DNA of 23,675 bases from JAWWBN01 sp033720955 (GCA_033720955.1 JAWWBN010000034.1:1-23675); one strand, 5' to 3'; counted from the first letter of the stretch, positions 12,838 through 22,251 are shown. Numbers and translations are program-made. Notes: generated by a model from the letters alone, not told the origin.

Positions 12838-14313
12838 CTACCTGCCGACGAAGACCGACTTGGTTTCCGTGTAGTACTCGAGGGCCGCAGCGCCGAGCTC
12901 GCGGCCGAAGCCGCTCTGCTTGTAGCCGCCGAAGGGCGCCCCGGCGTCGTACCAGTTGTACTGGTTGATCCACACGGTTCCCGCCTCGAGCCGGCCCGCG
13001 ACGTCGTGGGCGCGACCCACGTCGCGCGTCCAGACGGCGGCCGCCAGACCGAAGATCGAGTCGTTGGCGACGGCCACCGCCTCCTCCGGCTCGTCGAAGG
13101 GGATCACGGCCAGCACCGGTCCGAAGATCTCCTCCCGGGCCACCCTCATCTCGTTGGCGACGCCGGTGAGGACGGTGGGCTGCATGAAGTAGCCGCGCCC
13201 GTCCACCTCGGCGGCCTCGCCGCCGGTCGCCACCTCGGCTCCCTCCTCGCGGCCGATCGCCACGTAGGAGAGGACGCTGTCGCGCTGCGAGCCGGAGACC
13301 AGGGCGCCCAGACGGGTCTTGGGGTGCAGCGGGTCGCCGGGCTGGAGCCCCCGGGTGCGCTCCACCAGCCTCTCGACCACCTCGTCGTGGACGGACCGCT
13401 CGACCAGCAGACGCGAGCCCGCGGCGCAGACCTCGCCCTTGCCGTAGAAGATGCCGTTGTAGGCCCCCTTGACCGCCTTGTCGAGGTCGGCATCGGCGAA
13501 GACGATGTTGGGCGACTTGCCGCCCAGCTCGAGGGTCACCCGCTTGATCGACTCGGCGGCGTCGCGCATGAGGCCGCGCCCCACCTCGGTCGAGCCGGTG
13601 AAGGAGATCTTGGCCACCCCGGGGTGCTTCACCAGGGCCGCGCCGACCTCCGAGCCGCCGCCCGGCAGCACGTTGAGCGCCCCCGCGGGCAGCCCCACCT
13701 CGGCCGCCAGCTCGGCGAACTTGAGCGCCGAGAGGGGCGTGTAGGAGGCGGGCTTGTGGATGACGGCGTTGCCGCAGGCGAGGGCCGGCGCGATCTTCCA
13801 CAGCGCCTGGATGATGGGGAAGTTCCACGGCGTGATGGCCGCCACCACGCCGATCGGCTCGCGCAGGGTGTAGCCCAGCACGAACGGCCCCTCCGGCTGG
13901 AAGGTGCGGCCGCCGATCTTGTCGGCCCAGCCGGCGAAGTAGCGCAGCGACTGCACAGCCGCCGGAACGTCCACGTACCGCGACTCGAAGATCGGCTTGC
14001 CGTTGTCGAGGGTCTCGACGACCCCGAACTCGGCCGCCCGCTCCTCCAGGGCGTCGGCGATACGCCAGAGCAGCCGCCCGCGCTCGCGGGGCGACATCTT
14101 TCCCCAGGGGCCGGCGAGGGCGGCGCGCGCCGCCTCCACCGCCCGGTCCACGTCGGCCGCGCCCGCGGCGGCCACGGCGCAGATCTCCTCCTCCGTGGCC
14201 GGGTTGACGGTGGGGAAGGTGCGCCCGCCCTCGGGGCGCACCCATTCGCCGCCGATGAACAGGCCCTCGGGTGGCAGCTTGGCGACGGGCGCCTCGGACG
14301 CGGCGGTGGTCAT
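12838..14313 (-). CDS. NAD(P)-dependent aldehyde dehydrogenase
   Basis: This oxidises an aldehyde to the carboxylic acid. The 491 residues match the ALDH superfamily at full length. The oxyanion Asn164 is in TPWNFP, the Rossmann-type SFTGSTEVG is at 237-245, the general base Glu262 is in LELGGKSPN, and the catalytic Cys296 is in GEVCAAGSR. The C-terminal APFGGYKQSGFGRELG block is typical of the betaine/phenylacetaldehyde-type ALDH2 branch, but the substrate cannot be told. ATG at 14313 follows the stop of the first crotonase gene by one base, with AAGGGA upstream. It sits between a hydratase and a thiolase, suggesting an aldehyde-derived acid that enters an acyl-CoA route; no CoA ligase is visible. 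Confidence 0.95.
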   Translation of the reverse strand: MTTAASEAPVAKLPPEGLFIGGEWVRPEGGRTFPTVNPATEEEICAVAAAGAADVDRAVEAARAALAGPWGKMSPRERGRLLWRIADALEERAAEFGVVETLDNGKPIFESRYVDVPAAVQSLRYFAGWADKIGGRTFQPEGPFVLGYTLREPIGVVAAITPWNFPIIQALWKIAPALACGNAVIHKPASYTPLSALKFAELAAEVGLPAGALNVLPGGGSEVGAALVKHPGVAKISFTGSTEVGRGLMRDAAESIKRVTLELGGKSPNIVFADADLDKAVKGAYNGIFYGKGEVCAAGSRLLVERSVHDEVVERLVERTRGLQPGDPLHPKTRLGALVSGSQRDSVLSYVAIGREEGAEVATGGEAAEVDGRGYFMQPTVLTGVANEMRVAREEIFGPVLAVIPFDEPEEAVAVANDSIFGLAAAVWTRDVGRAHDVAGRLEAGTVWINQYNWYDAGAPFGGYKQSGFGRELGAAALEYYTETKSVFVGR

Positions 14314-14314
14314 C

Positions 14315-15130
14315 TCAGCTTCCCTTGAACTCGGGCTTGCGCTTCTCCACGTAGGCGGCGAGCCCCTCGCGGGCGTCCTCGCCCTGGAAGAGGAGCTGCT
14401 GCAGCTCGCGCTCGATGGCCAGGCCGCTCTCGAAGGGCACCTCGGCGCCCGACTGCACGGCCCGCTTGATCCGCCCGGCCGCCCGCGAGGCGGTGTTGGG
14501 CGGGCAGAAGCGGCGCGCGAACTCGACCACCTGGTCGAGGAAGTCGTCGCCGTCGTAGATCCGGTTGACGACGTTCAGCTCGCAGGCGCGCTCGAAGGAG
14601 ATCAGCTCGCCGGTGACCATCAGCTCGATCGCCCGGGTCTTGCCGACCAGGCGGGCCAGCCGCTGGGTGCCGCCGGTGCCGGGGAGCACGCCCAGGTTGA
14701 TCTCGGGCAGCCCGATCTTTCCCGCGTCGCGCTTGGCGATCCGCAGGTCGGCCGCCATGGCGATCTCGAGCCCGCCGCCCACGGTGTGGCCGTTGAGGGC
14801 GGCGATCACCAGCTTGGGCGTCTGCTCCAGCCGGTTCAGGGTCTCGTTGGCGTGCAGGCAGAAGAAGTACTTGAAGTAGGGGTCGGACGTCTGCAGCATG
14901 CTGATGTTGGCGCCGGCACAGAAGAACTTCTCGCCCAGCCCGGTCAGCACGAGCACGTGGACGTCCTGGTCGAAGCGGGCCTTGAGGATCGCCTCGTCGA
15001 GCTGCCGCATCATCTCGTAGGTGTAGGTGTTGGCCGGTGGGTCGGAGAGCGTCAGCAGAGCGACTCCGTCGCGGACTTCGTAGTGGACGAGCCTCTTCTC
15101 CTGGCCCGTCTCGCCAATGGGCTCCGCCAT
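14315..15130 (-). CDS. Enoyl-CoA hydratase/isomerase family protein
   Basis: This third crotonase (271 residues) is the first gene of the acyl-CoA operon. It has CAGANI (71-76) at the oxyanion region, E122 in GGGLEIA and E143 in GLPEINLGVLPG, then GGTQRL. Both hydratase glutamates are therefore present. The insert SDPYFKYFFCLHANE (82-96), rich in Phe and Tyr, replaces the usual helix near the acyl pocket and may set chain-length or ring preference. ATG at 15130 has GGAGG 7 nt upstream. The gene is divergent from the HVQTED-type gene across a 185-bp region. Confidence 0.93.
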   Translation of the reverse strand: MAEPIGETGQEKRLVHYEVRDGVALLTLSDPPANTYTYEMMRQLDEAILKARFDQDVHVLVLTGLGEKFFCAGANISMLQTSDPYFKYFFCLHANETLNRLEQTPKLVIAALNGHTVGGGLEIAMAADLRIAKRDAGKIGLPEINLGVLPGTGGTQRLARLVGKTRAIELMVTGELISFERACELNVVNRIYDGDDFLDQVVEFARRFCPPNTASRAAGRIKRAVQSGAEVPFESGLAIERELQQLLFQGEDAREGLAAYVEKRKPEFKGS

Positions 15131-15172
15131 GGTCGGACCTCCGTTCGTTTGTTCTGGAGGGTGAATCGAACA

Positions 15173-15190
15173 GCGCGCCGGGCGGCGCGC
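15173..15190. repeat. Perfect 7-bp GC inverted repeat in the acyl-CoA operon leader
   Basis: GCGCGCC (15173-15179) and GGCGCGC (15184-15190) flank GGGC. It would be a strong stem-loop about 43 nt upstream of the first crotonase ATG if the transcript starts near 15199, or a dyad operator. I cannot tell which; GC bias makes such dyads less surprising. Confidence 0.4.
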
Positions 15191-15205
15191 GGGCTAGCAG
15201 GGGAG

Positions 15206-15214
15206 ATTCTGCCA
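15206..15214 (-). promoter_or_regulatory. Possible promoter of the acyl-CoA operon
   Basis: The minus strand reads TGGCAGAAT, a TGN-extended -10 with CAGAAT (four of six matches). Transcription would start near 15199 and the leader would carry the GC hairpin at 15173-15190 and the GGAGG before ATG 15130. No -35 match is seen, so this is a weak call. Confidence 0.28.
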
Positions 15215-15257
15215 CGAAGAGACCGCGGGCGCCAGACCCCGGAAGCGCCGGGGGAGG

Positions 15258-15286
15258 TTGTGGCGTCGCCGCCGGGGGCCTAAAAT
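15258..15286 (+). promoter_or_regulatory. Promoter of the HVQTED-type gene
   Basis: TAAAAT at 15281-15286 matches the -10 consensus in five of six positions and stands out in GC-rich DNA. TTGTGG at 15258-15263 gives a plausible -35 with a 17-bp spacer. Transcription would begin near 15293, about 23 nt before the ATG at 15316. Confidence 0.5.
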
Positions 15287-15315
15287 GCGCCGAGTTTGCG
15301 CATCGAGAACAGGCC

Positions 15316-15999
15316 ATGATCACCGGGTTGAACACCGATGTCCGGCATCGGGACGTGGTGCTGCACGTGCAGACCGAGGACAAGGGCGAGCTCAACCCGT
15401 GCATCGAGACCCTGGTGTACGTCGGCGGGCAGATCCTCGAGCGGCGGCGCCGCGGCTACAGGGAGGCCCTGGCCGAGGGCGGCACGTCGGCGGTCGTCCA
15501 GCTCATGGAGGGCCAGCACCGGGCGCTGATCGAGCAGATCCAGGCGGGCGGCCCGGACTCGCGTCTCGTGGAGCTGGGGGCTCTCCGGCCCTCGCCGCAG
15601 GATCCGATCGGGGACGAGGGCACGGCGCCGCACCCCGCCGCGGACGAGGGCGGCCCCACCCTGGACCGGGTGATCCTGGACTACCTCAACGCGGAGGCCG
15701 AGCAGGAGCACCTGGTGTTGCTCATGGACGCCGAGAGCGACCTGGCCCCCGGCGGTGTCGTCACGCTCCGCTTCGACGCCCGCACCAGCCTCTCCGACGA
15801 GCCCGTGCCCGGCGCCTCGATCCGGGTCAAGATGATCTCGCCGTCCAGCGAGCCCACGCACCTGGGCGAGGGAACCACCGACCACGAGGGCCGCCTGGAG
15901 CTGCGGGTCAGCCTGCCGGCCGTGACGGGCACCACGGCGGCCCTGATCGTCCGCGCCGAGAGCTCGGTGGGCGAGGCCGAGATCAAGCACCTGATCTAG
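15316..15999 (+). CDS. Uncharacterised 'HVQTED' protein with C-terminal beta-sandwich-like region
   Basis: I do not know a function for this 227-residue protein. The N-terminal part reads NTDVRHRDVVLHVQTED at 6-22, followed by NPCIETLVYVGGQIL (27-41). I recall this pattern from conserved hypothetical proteins of Acidobacteria and deltaproteobacteria-like genomes. A helical, Gln/Glu-rich middle (47-80) and a linker rich in P, D and G follow. Residues about 140-227 alternate hydrophobic strands with GVVTLRF, PVPGASIRV, TTDHEGRLELRVSLP and ALIVRAESS, like an invasin/carboxypeptidase-regulatory Ig-type sandwich. No signal peptide or membrane segment is visible, so the Ig-like part seems cytoplasmic. 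ATG at 15316 is chosen from the promoter and the start of the conserved block. It lies just upstream of thiS and the tRNAs. Confidence 0.8.
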   Translation: MITGLNTDVRHRDVVLHVQTEDKGELNPCIETLVYVGGQILERRRRGYREALAEGGTSAVVQLMEGQHRALIEQIQAGGPDSRLVELGALRPSPQDPIGDEGTAPHPAADEGGPTLDRVILDYLNAEAEQEHLVLLMDAESDLAPGGVVTLRFDARTSLSDEPVPGASIRVKMISPSSEPTHLGEGTTDHEGRLELRVSLPAVTGTTAALIVRAESSVGEAEIKHLI

Positions 16000-16012
16000 C
16001 ATCGTGTCGCCG

Positions 16013-16240
16013 ATGGTCGAGCAGCGGACCGGCGCCGCCGGCGCCATCACCGTGAACGGCGAGCGCCGCGAGCTCGCCCGGGAAATGGAGCTCGCGGAGC
16101 TCCTCGCCGGGCTCGGCCACGACCCCCGGGCGGTGGCGGTGGAGCTCAACGGCCGGGTGCTCAAGCGAGCCGAGCTCCCCGCCACCCGCGTCCGCGACGG
16201 AGACCGCCTGGAGATCGTGCGGTTCGTCCAGGGCGGGTAG
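16013..16240 (+). CDS. thiS: ThiS-like sulfur carrier protein
   Basis: This small ubiquitin-fold protein (75 residues from ATG 16013) has ITVNGERREL at the start of the fold, VAVELNGRVLKRAEL in the middle, DGDRLEIVRFVQGG at the end, and the required C-terminal Gly-Gly. In thiamine synthesis ThiS carries a thiocarboxylate that donates sulfur for the thiazole ring made by ThiG. An in-frame GTG at 16004 is an alternative start that overlaps nothing. No thiG, thiF or other thiamine gene is in the window, so the carrier could also serve another sulfur-transfer route. It begins 13 nt after the HVQTED gene and is probably co-transcribed with it. The tRNA promoter follows its stop at once. Confidence 0.87.
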   Translation: MVEQRTGAAGAITVNGERRELAREMELAELLAGLGHDPRAVAVELNGRVLKRAELPATRVRDGDRLEIVRFVQGG

Positions 16241-16260
16241 CCCACCCGGGGCCGCGTGGG

Positions 16261-16266
16261 TATAAT
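16261..16266 (+). promoter_or_regulatory. -10 element of the tRNA (and possibly tig) transcript
   Basis: A perfect TATAAT lies 12 nt before the tRNA-Lys gene, placing the transcription start a few bases upstream of the mature tRNA. No good -35 is present at 16-18 bp. GTGGG precedes the hexamer, one base out of register with an extended -10. Confidence 0.6.
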
Positions 16267-16278
16267 CCGCCGCTGGTG

Positions 16279-16354
16279 GGGCCGCTAGCTCAACTGGTAG
16301 AGCAGCAGACTCTTAATCTGCGGGTTCGGGGTTCGAGTCCCTGGCGGCTCACCA
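16279..16354 (+). tRNA. tRNA-Lys (anticodon CTT)
   Basis: A complete 76-nt cloverleaf with encoded CCA. The acceptor stem pairs GGGCCGC with GCGGCTC, including one G-T pair. The anticodon stem GCAGA/TCTGC encloses the loop CTCTTAA with anticodon CTT, reading AAG lysine codons. The T arm has TTCGAGT in a CGGGG/CCCTG stem. It lies 40 nt upstream of tRNA-Leu and probably shares its precursor. Confidence 0.97.
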
Positions 16355-16394
16355 ATCGCAACTCTCCCTCGCGCGCCGTCGCCGCGGGCCCCTC

Positions 16395-16480
16395 GCGAAA
16401 GTGGCGGAACTGGTAGACGCGCTAGACTTAGGATCTAGTCCCGAAACGGGGTGGGGGTTCGAGTCCCCCCTTTCGCACCA
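16395..16480 (+). tRNA. tRNA-Leu (anticodon TAG)
   Basis: An 86-nt class II tRNA with a long variable arm and encoded CCA. The acceptor stem pairs GCGAAAG with CTTTCGC. The anticodon stem CTAGA/TCTAG encloses the loop CTTAGGA with anticodon TAG, reading CUN (chiefly CUA) leucine codons. The variable arm TCCCGAAACGGGG folds on itself. Its 3' end is only 33 nt from the tig ATG. Confidence 0.97.
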
Positions 16481-16513
16481 ACCCCCCTCCCTCCCCGAGC
16501 TTCCCCTTCCGAG

Positions 16514-17812
16514 ATGAGCGTCGTTTCCTCGAACGAAAAGGCGGGTACCGGCCGGCGGGTCCTCACCGTCGCGGTGCCCCCGGCCGCGGTGGCGGCCGAG
16601 ACCGACCGGGTCACCCTGGAGTACCGCAAGCGGGCGCGGATCTCCGGCTTCCGCAAGGGCAAGGTGCCGCTGGAGCTGGTCCGCAAGCGTTTCCACGACG
16701 AGATCGAGCAAGAGGTGGTCGAAAGGCTGGTGCCGCGCTACTGGAAGCAGGCCCAGGCCGAGGCCGAGCTGGAGCCGTTGCTGCCACCCGAGGTGAGCGA
16801 CGTCGACTTCACCCCCGGGGAGACCCTGACCTTCCAGGCCACGGTGGACCTGCGGCCGGAGATCCGGCTGGGCGATCTCTCCGGCTTCGAGCTGCCCGAG
16901 ATGGAGACGCGGCCGGAGGAGGCCGAGGTGGACCGCGCCATCGACGACCTGCGGCGTCAGGTGGGCGAGTGGCGGGAGGTCGACCGGCCGGCGGCGCGGG
17001 GCGACCGGGTGGAGGGGGCGCTGACCGAGCTCACCGCGGGCGAGGCTCCTGGCGAGCCCAGCGAGGTCGCCTTCGAGGTGGGCGACGAGACGGTCTGGGA
17101 GGAGCTGTCGCTGGCGGTGACCGGAGCGAAGAAGGGGGCCACCCCCCGCTTCGAGCGCCGCGAGGAGGGCCCCGAGGGGCCGGTCGAGCGCTCGTTCCGC
17201 ATCGAGGTGCAGGCGGTGCGGGAGCTCGAGCTTCCGCCGCTCGACGAAGAGACGGTGAAGAAGATCGGCGACTTCGAGTCGGTGGAGCAGTTCCGGGAGC
17301 GGGTCACGGAGGAGCTCGAGCGGCGCAAGCAGGCGGAGAGCCGCCGCCGGCGCGAGGGGGCGCTGCTGGAACAGCTCTGCGAGCGTCATCCGCTGGAGCT
17401 GCCGGAGAAGGTGGTGGAGAACGAGACCCAGGGGATGCTCCGCGAGTATGCCGAGGAGCTCGCGCGGCGCGGGGTGGACGTCGAGAGCGCCCAGGTGGAC
17501 TGGCCCAGGCTGGCCGCGGAGCTCGAGCCGCAGGCGCGGCGGCGGGTGCAGACGCGGCTGCTTCTCGACGCGGTGGCCGAAAGTCGGGAATTGACGGTGT
17601 CCGAGGCCGAGTTCGAAGGGCAGATGGCGCTTCTGGCCCGAGCGCAGGGAACCGACCCAGCCACCTTGCGGCGAGCGCTGGATCGCGACGGCCGGCTCGA
17701 CGAGCTGCGCCGGCGCTTTCTGCGCGGCAAGGCGGTGGACTATCTTCTGGGAGACGGGCCGCCGGAGCCGCCGGCGGCGGAGCCCGCGGACGACGCGGGG
17801 GAAGAGGAGTGA
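16514..17812 (+). CDS. tig: Trigger factor (ribosome-associated chaperone)
   Basis: Trigger factor binds L23 at the ribosome exit tunnel and shields nascent chains. The 432-residue protein has the ribosome-binding signature GFRKGKVP at 45-52, an N-terminal domain to about 115, and a long helical C-terminal chaperone domain from about 245. The middle peptidyl-prolyl isomerase region (about 155-240) keeps the outline but lacks recognisable FKBP active-site motifs such as F-x-G and FIPGFE. The start is ATG at 16514; a longer frame begins inside tRNA-Leu and is rejected. The 33-nt leader is C-rich and has no Shine-Dalgarno. It is the first gene of tig-clpP-clpX-lon, with clpP 10 nt downstream. 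The last 20 residues are acidic and proline-rich. Confidence 0.95.
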   Translation: MSVVSSNEKAGTGRRVLTVAVPPAAVAAETDRVTLEYRKRARISGFRKGKVPLELVRKRFHDEIEQEVVERLVPRYWKQAQAEAELEPLLPPEVSDVDFTPGETLTFQATVDLRPEIRLGDLSGFELPEMETRPEEAEVDRAIDDLRRQVGEWREVDRPAARGDRVEGALTELTAGEAPGEPSEVAFEVGDETVWEELSLAVTGAKKGATPRFERREEGPEGPVERSFRIEVQAVRELELPPLDEETVKKIGDFESVEQFRERVTEELERRKQAESRRRREGALLEQLCERHPLELPEKVVENETQGMLREYAEELARRGVDVESAQVDWPRLAAELEPQARRRVQTRLLLDAVAESRELTVSEAEFEGQMALLARAQGTDPATLRRALDRDGRLDELRRRFLRGKAVDYLLGDGPPEPPAAEPADDAGEEE

Positions 17813-17822
17813 GACAGACCCG

Positions 17823-18413
17823 ATGCTGATCCCGATGGTGGTCGAGCAGACCAACCGCGGCGAGCGCGCCTACGACATCTACTCGCGCCTGCTGAAAGAC
17901 AACATCATCTTCCTGGGCCGGGCGATCGACGACGACGTGTCGAACCTGGTGATCGCCCAGATGCTCTTCCTCGAGGCCGAGAGCCCGGAGAAGGACATCT
18001 CCCTGTACATCAACTCGCCCGGGGGCTCGGTGACCGCCGGCCTGGCGATCTACGACACCATGCAGTACATCAAGCCCGACGTCACGACCCTGTGCGTGGG
18101 GCAGGCGGCCTCCATGGCCGCGGTGCTGCTGGCCGCGGGCGCCAAGGGCAAGCGCTCGGTCCTGCCCAACAGCCGCGTGCTGATCCACCAGCCGCTGCTC
18201 TACGGTCTCCAGGGGCAGCAGACCGACATCGACATCCACGCCAAGGACCTGATGCGCATGCGGGAGCGGATCGACGAGATCCTCGCCTTCCACACCGGCA
18301 AGAGCGCCGAAGAGGTGCACGACGACACCGAGCGCGACAAGATCCTCGGCGCCGATGAGGCGGTCGCCTACGGCCTGGCCGACCAGGTCATGAACCGCCG
18401 CGACCTGCCCTGA
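17823..18413 (+). CDS. clpP: ATP-dependent Clp protease proteolytic subunit
   Basis: ClpP forms the tetradecameric serine-protease chamber that degrades substrates fed in by ClpX. In 196 residues the catalytic triad is clear: S97 in GQAASMAA, H122 in IHQPLLYG, and D172 in DTERDK. The SPGGSV loop (65-70) forms the oxyanion hole. The loop after the His reads LLYGLQGQQTDI, where GGxQGQATDI is commoner. The propeptide is very short. It lies between tig and clpX, the standard cluster. The nearest purine-rich ribosome site is 13 nt upstream, so expression may rely on read-through from tig. Confidence 0.97.
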   Translation: MLIPMVVEQTNRGERAYDIYSRLLKDNIIFLGRAIDDDVSNLVIAQMLFLEAESPEKDISLYINSPGGSVTAGLAIYDTMQYIKPDVTTLCVGQAASMAAVLLAAGAKGKRSVLPNSRVLIHQPLLYGLQGQQTDIDIHAKDLMRMRERIDEILAFHTGKSAEEVHDDTERDKILGADEAVAYGLADQVMNRRDLP

Positions 18414-18427
18414 GCTCCGGGCCGGTC

Positions 18428-18436
18428 TGGTATGCT
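18428..18436 (+). promoter_or_regulatory. Possible internal promoter for clpX-lon (extended -10)
   Basis: TGGTATGCT in the clpP-clpX gap is an extended -10 (TGN then TATGCT, four of six matches). It would start transcription near 18443 with a leader of about 43 nt that includes GGAGG before the clpX ATG. No -35 match is visible. This would let clpX and lon be made independently of clpP. Confidence 0.4.
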
Positions 18437-18485
18437 CCCGCCGGACGCAGGGATCGTGTAGCGCGTAGGGAGAACCGGAGGAAGG

Positions 18486-19721
18486 ATGCCCAAGAAAGAC
18501 AGCGGCGACGAAGCGCTCAGGTGCTCTTTCTGCAACAAGAGCCAGCGCGAGGTGAAGAAGCTGATCGCCGGCCCCACGGTCTTCATCTGCGACGAGTGCG
18601 TGGACATCTGCCTGGACATCATCGCGGAAGACCGCATGATGGAGCAGCAGCAGGATGCGTCGCTGCCCAAGCCCAAGGAGATCAAGGACTTCCTCAACCA
18701 GTACGTCATCGGCCAGGAGATGGCCAAGAAGAAGCTGGCGGTCGCCGTCTACAACCACTACAAGCGCATCGAGTTTCTCGAGAAGGCGCGCGGCGACGTG
18801 GAGCTGCAGAAGTCCAACATCCTGCTGATCGGGCCCACCGGCACGGGCAAGACCCTGCTCGCGCAGACGCTGGCGCGGCTCCTGGCGGTGCCGTTCACCA
18901 TCGCCGACGCCACCACCCTGACCGAGGCGGGGTACGTGGGAGAGGATGTAGAGAACATCATCCTCAAGCTCTACCAGGCGTCGGGCAACGACAAAGAGAA
19001 GACCCAGCGCGGCATCGTCTACATCGACGAGGTGGACAAGATCGCCCGCAAGAGCGACAACCCGTCCATCACCCGCGACGTCTCGGGCGAGGGCGTCCAG
19101 CAGGCCCTGCTCAAGATCCTCGAGGGGACGCTGTGCAACGTGCCGCCGCAGGGCGGGCGGAAGCACCCGCACCAGGAGTTCCTGCAGATCGACACCACGA
19201 ACATCCTGTTCATCTGCGGCGGCGCCTTCGTGGGCCTGGCGGAGCGGATCTCTCAGCGGCTGAACCAGAAGCAGCTCGGCTTCGGCGCCGAGATCAAGGC
19301 CGAGAAGGACCGCGAGACGGGCGAGATGCTCGAGCGCGTCACCCCCGAGGACCTGATCAAGCACGGCCTGATCCCCGAGTTCGTGGGGCGGCTGCCGGTG
19401 GTGGCCACGCTGCACGAGCTCGACGAGGAGGCGCTGGTCCGCATTCTGCAGGAGCCCAAGAACAGCCTGGTGCGGCAGTACCAGACGATGTTCGAGCTGG
19501 AGGACGTGGAGCTGACCTTCGCCGAGGGCGCCCTCGAGGCGGTGGCCGAGGAGGCGATGAAGCGCAACGTCGGAGCGCGCGGCCTGCGCATCATTCTGGA
19601 AGAGCTGATGCTGGACCTCATGTACACTATTCCGTCCCAAAACGACGTCTCCAAGTGCGTGATCACCAAGGAGATGGTGCTGAACCGCACGCAGCCCACC
19701 CCCTTGAAGAAGGCGGTCTAG
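18486..19721 (+). CDS. clpX: ATP-dependent Clp protease ATP-binding subunit ClpX
   Basis: ClpX is the hexameric AAA+ unfoldase that selects substrates and threads them into ClpP. The 411 residues have an N-terminal zinc-binding domain with C13-x-x-C16 and C35-x-x-C38, Walker A GPTGTGKT at 116-123, the pore loop GYVG at 149-152, and Walker B YIDE ending in D181-E182. The SDNPSITRDVSGEGVQQ block and QGGRKHPHQEF (the RKH loop) follow. GGAGG stands just before the ATG at 18486. lon follows 16 nt downstream. All functional motifs look normal. Confidence 0.98.
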   Translation: MPKKDSGDEALRCSFCNKSQREVKKLIAGPTVFICDECVDICLDIIAEDRMMEQQQDASLPKPKEIKDFLNQYVIGQEMAKKKLAVAVYNHYKRIEFLEKARGDVELQKSNILLIGPTGTGKTLLAQTLARLLAVPFTIADATTLTEAGYVGEDVENIILKLYQASGNDKEKTQRGIVYIDEVDKIARKSDNPSITRDVSGEGVQQALLKILEGTLCNVPPQGGRKHPHQEFLQIDTTNILFICGGAFVGLAERISQRLNQKQLGFGAEIKAEKDRETGEMLERVTPEDLIKHGLIPEFVGRLPVVATLHELDEEALVRILQEPKNSLVRQYQTMFELEDVELTFAEGALEAVAEEAMKRNVGARGLRIILEELMLDLMYTIPSQNDVSKCVITKEMVLNRTQPTPLKKAV

Positions 19722-19737
19722 CAAGCCGGACCGGACC

Positions 19738-22161
<2,424 letters not shown>

Positions 22162-22167
22162 GGCGCC

Positions 22168-22198
22168 GGGTCCTTCGCCGCGTTCGGCGGCGAGACCC
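22168..22198 (+). terminator. Hairpin after lon, terminator-like
   Basis: GGGT (22168-22171), a CC bulge and TTCGCCGC (22174-22181) pair with GCGGCGAG (22187-22194) and ACCC (22195-22198) around a GTTCG loop: 12 bp including one wobble. Only two T residues follow, so intrinsic termination is probably partial. It separates lon from engB-rho. Confidence 0.5.
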
Positions 22199-22223
22199 TT
22201 CAACCTCCAACCTCATCCAACCC
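22195..22223 (+). promoter_or_regulatory. C-rich, G-free tract resembling a Rho-utilisation site
   Basis: For 29 nt there is no G and 16 bases are C, in DNA that is otherwise about one-third G. It contains a tandem CAACCTC pair (22201-22207 and 22208-22214) and regularly spaced pyrimidine-C dinucleotides, which is what Rho prefers to bind. It lies directly after the lon hairpin and upstream of engB-rho. Function is inferred. Confidence 0.4.
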
Positions 22224-22251
22224 GCGGCGGCCCGGTCGTCGCACTCACCCT

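Noticed and set aside
12836..14245. N-terminal extension that would make an 865-residue thiolase
   Set aside because: The extra part is the aldehyde dehydrogenase gene read in another frame; the thiolase family start fits GTG at 12835.
15143..15171. GTTCG-N19-CGAAC dyad as an operator for the acyl-CoA operon
   Set aside because: The arms are only 5 bp with a long gap, which is expected by chance.
15037..15315. N-terminal extension of the HVQTED protein by 93 residues
   Set aside because: It is antisense to the first crotonase gene and crosses the promoter at 15258-15286; the extension is low-complexity.
16451..16513. Longer trigger factor starting at GTG 16451
   Set aside because: That start lies inside tRNA-Leu, and the extra residues are not trigger-factor-like.
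22201..22214. Tandem CAACCTC as part of a CRISPR or larger repeat array
   Set aside because: Only two units, seven bases each, no spacers; better seen as part of the C-rich tract.
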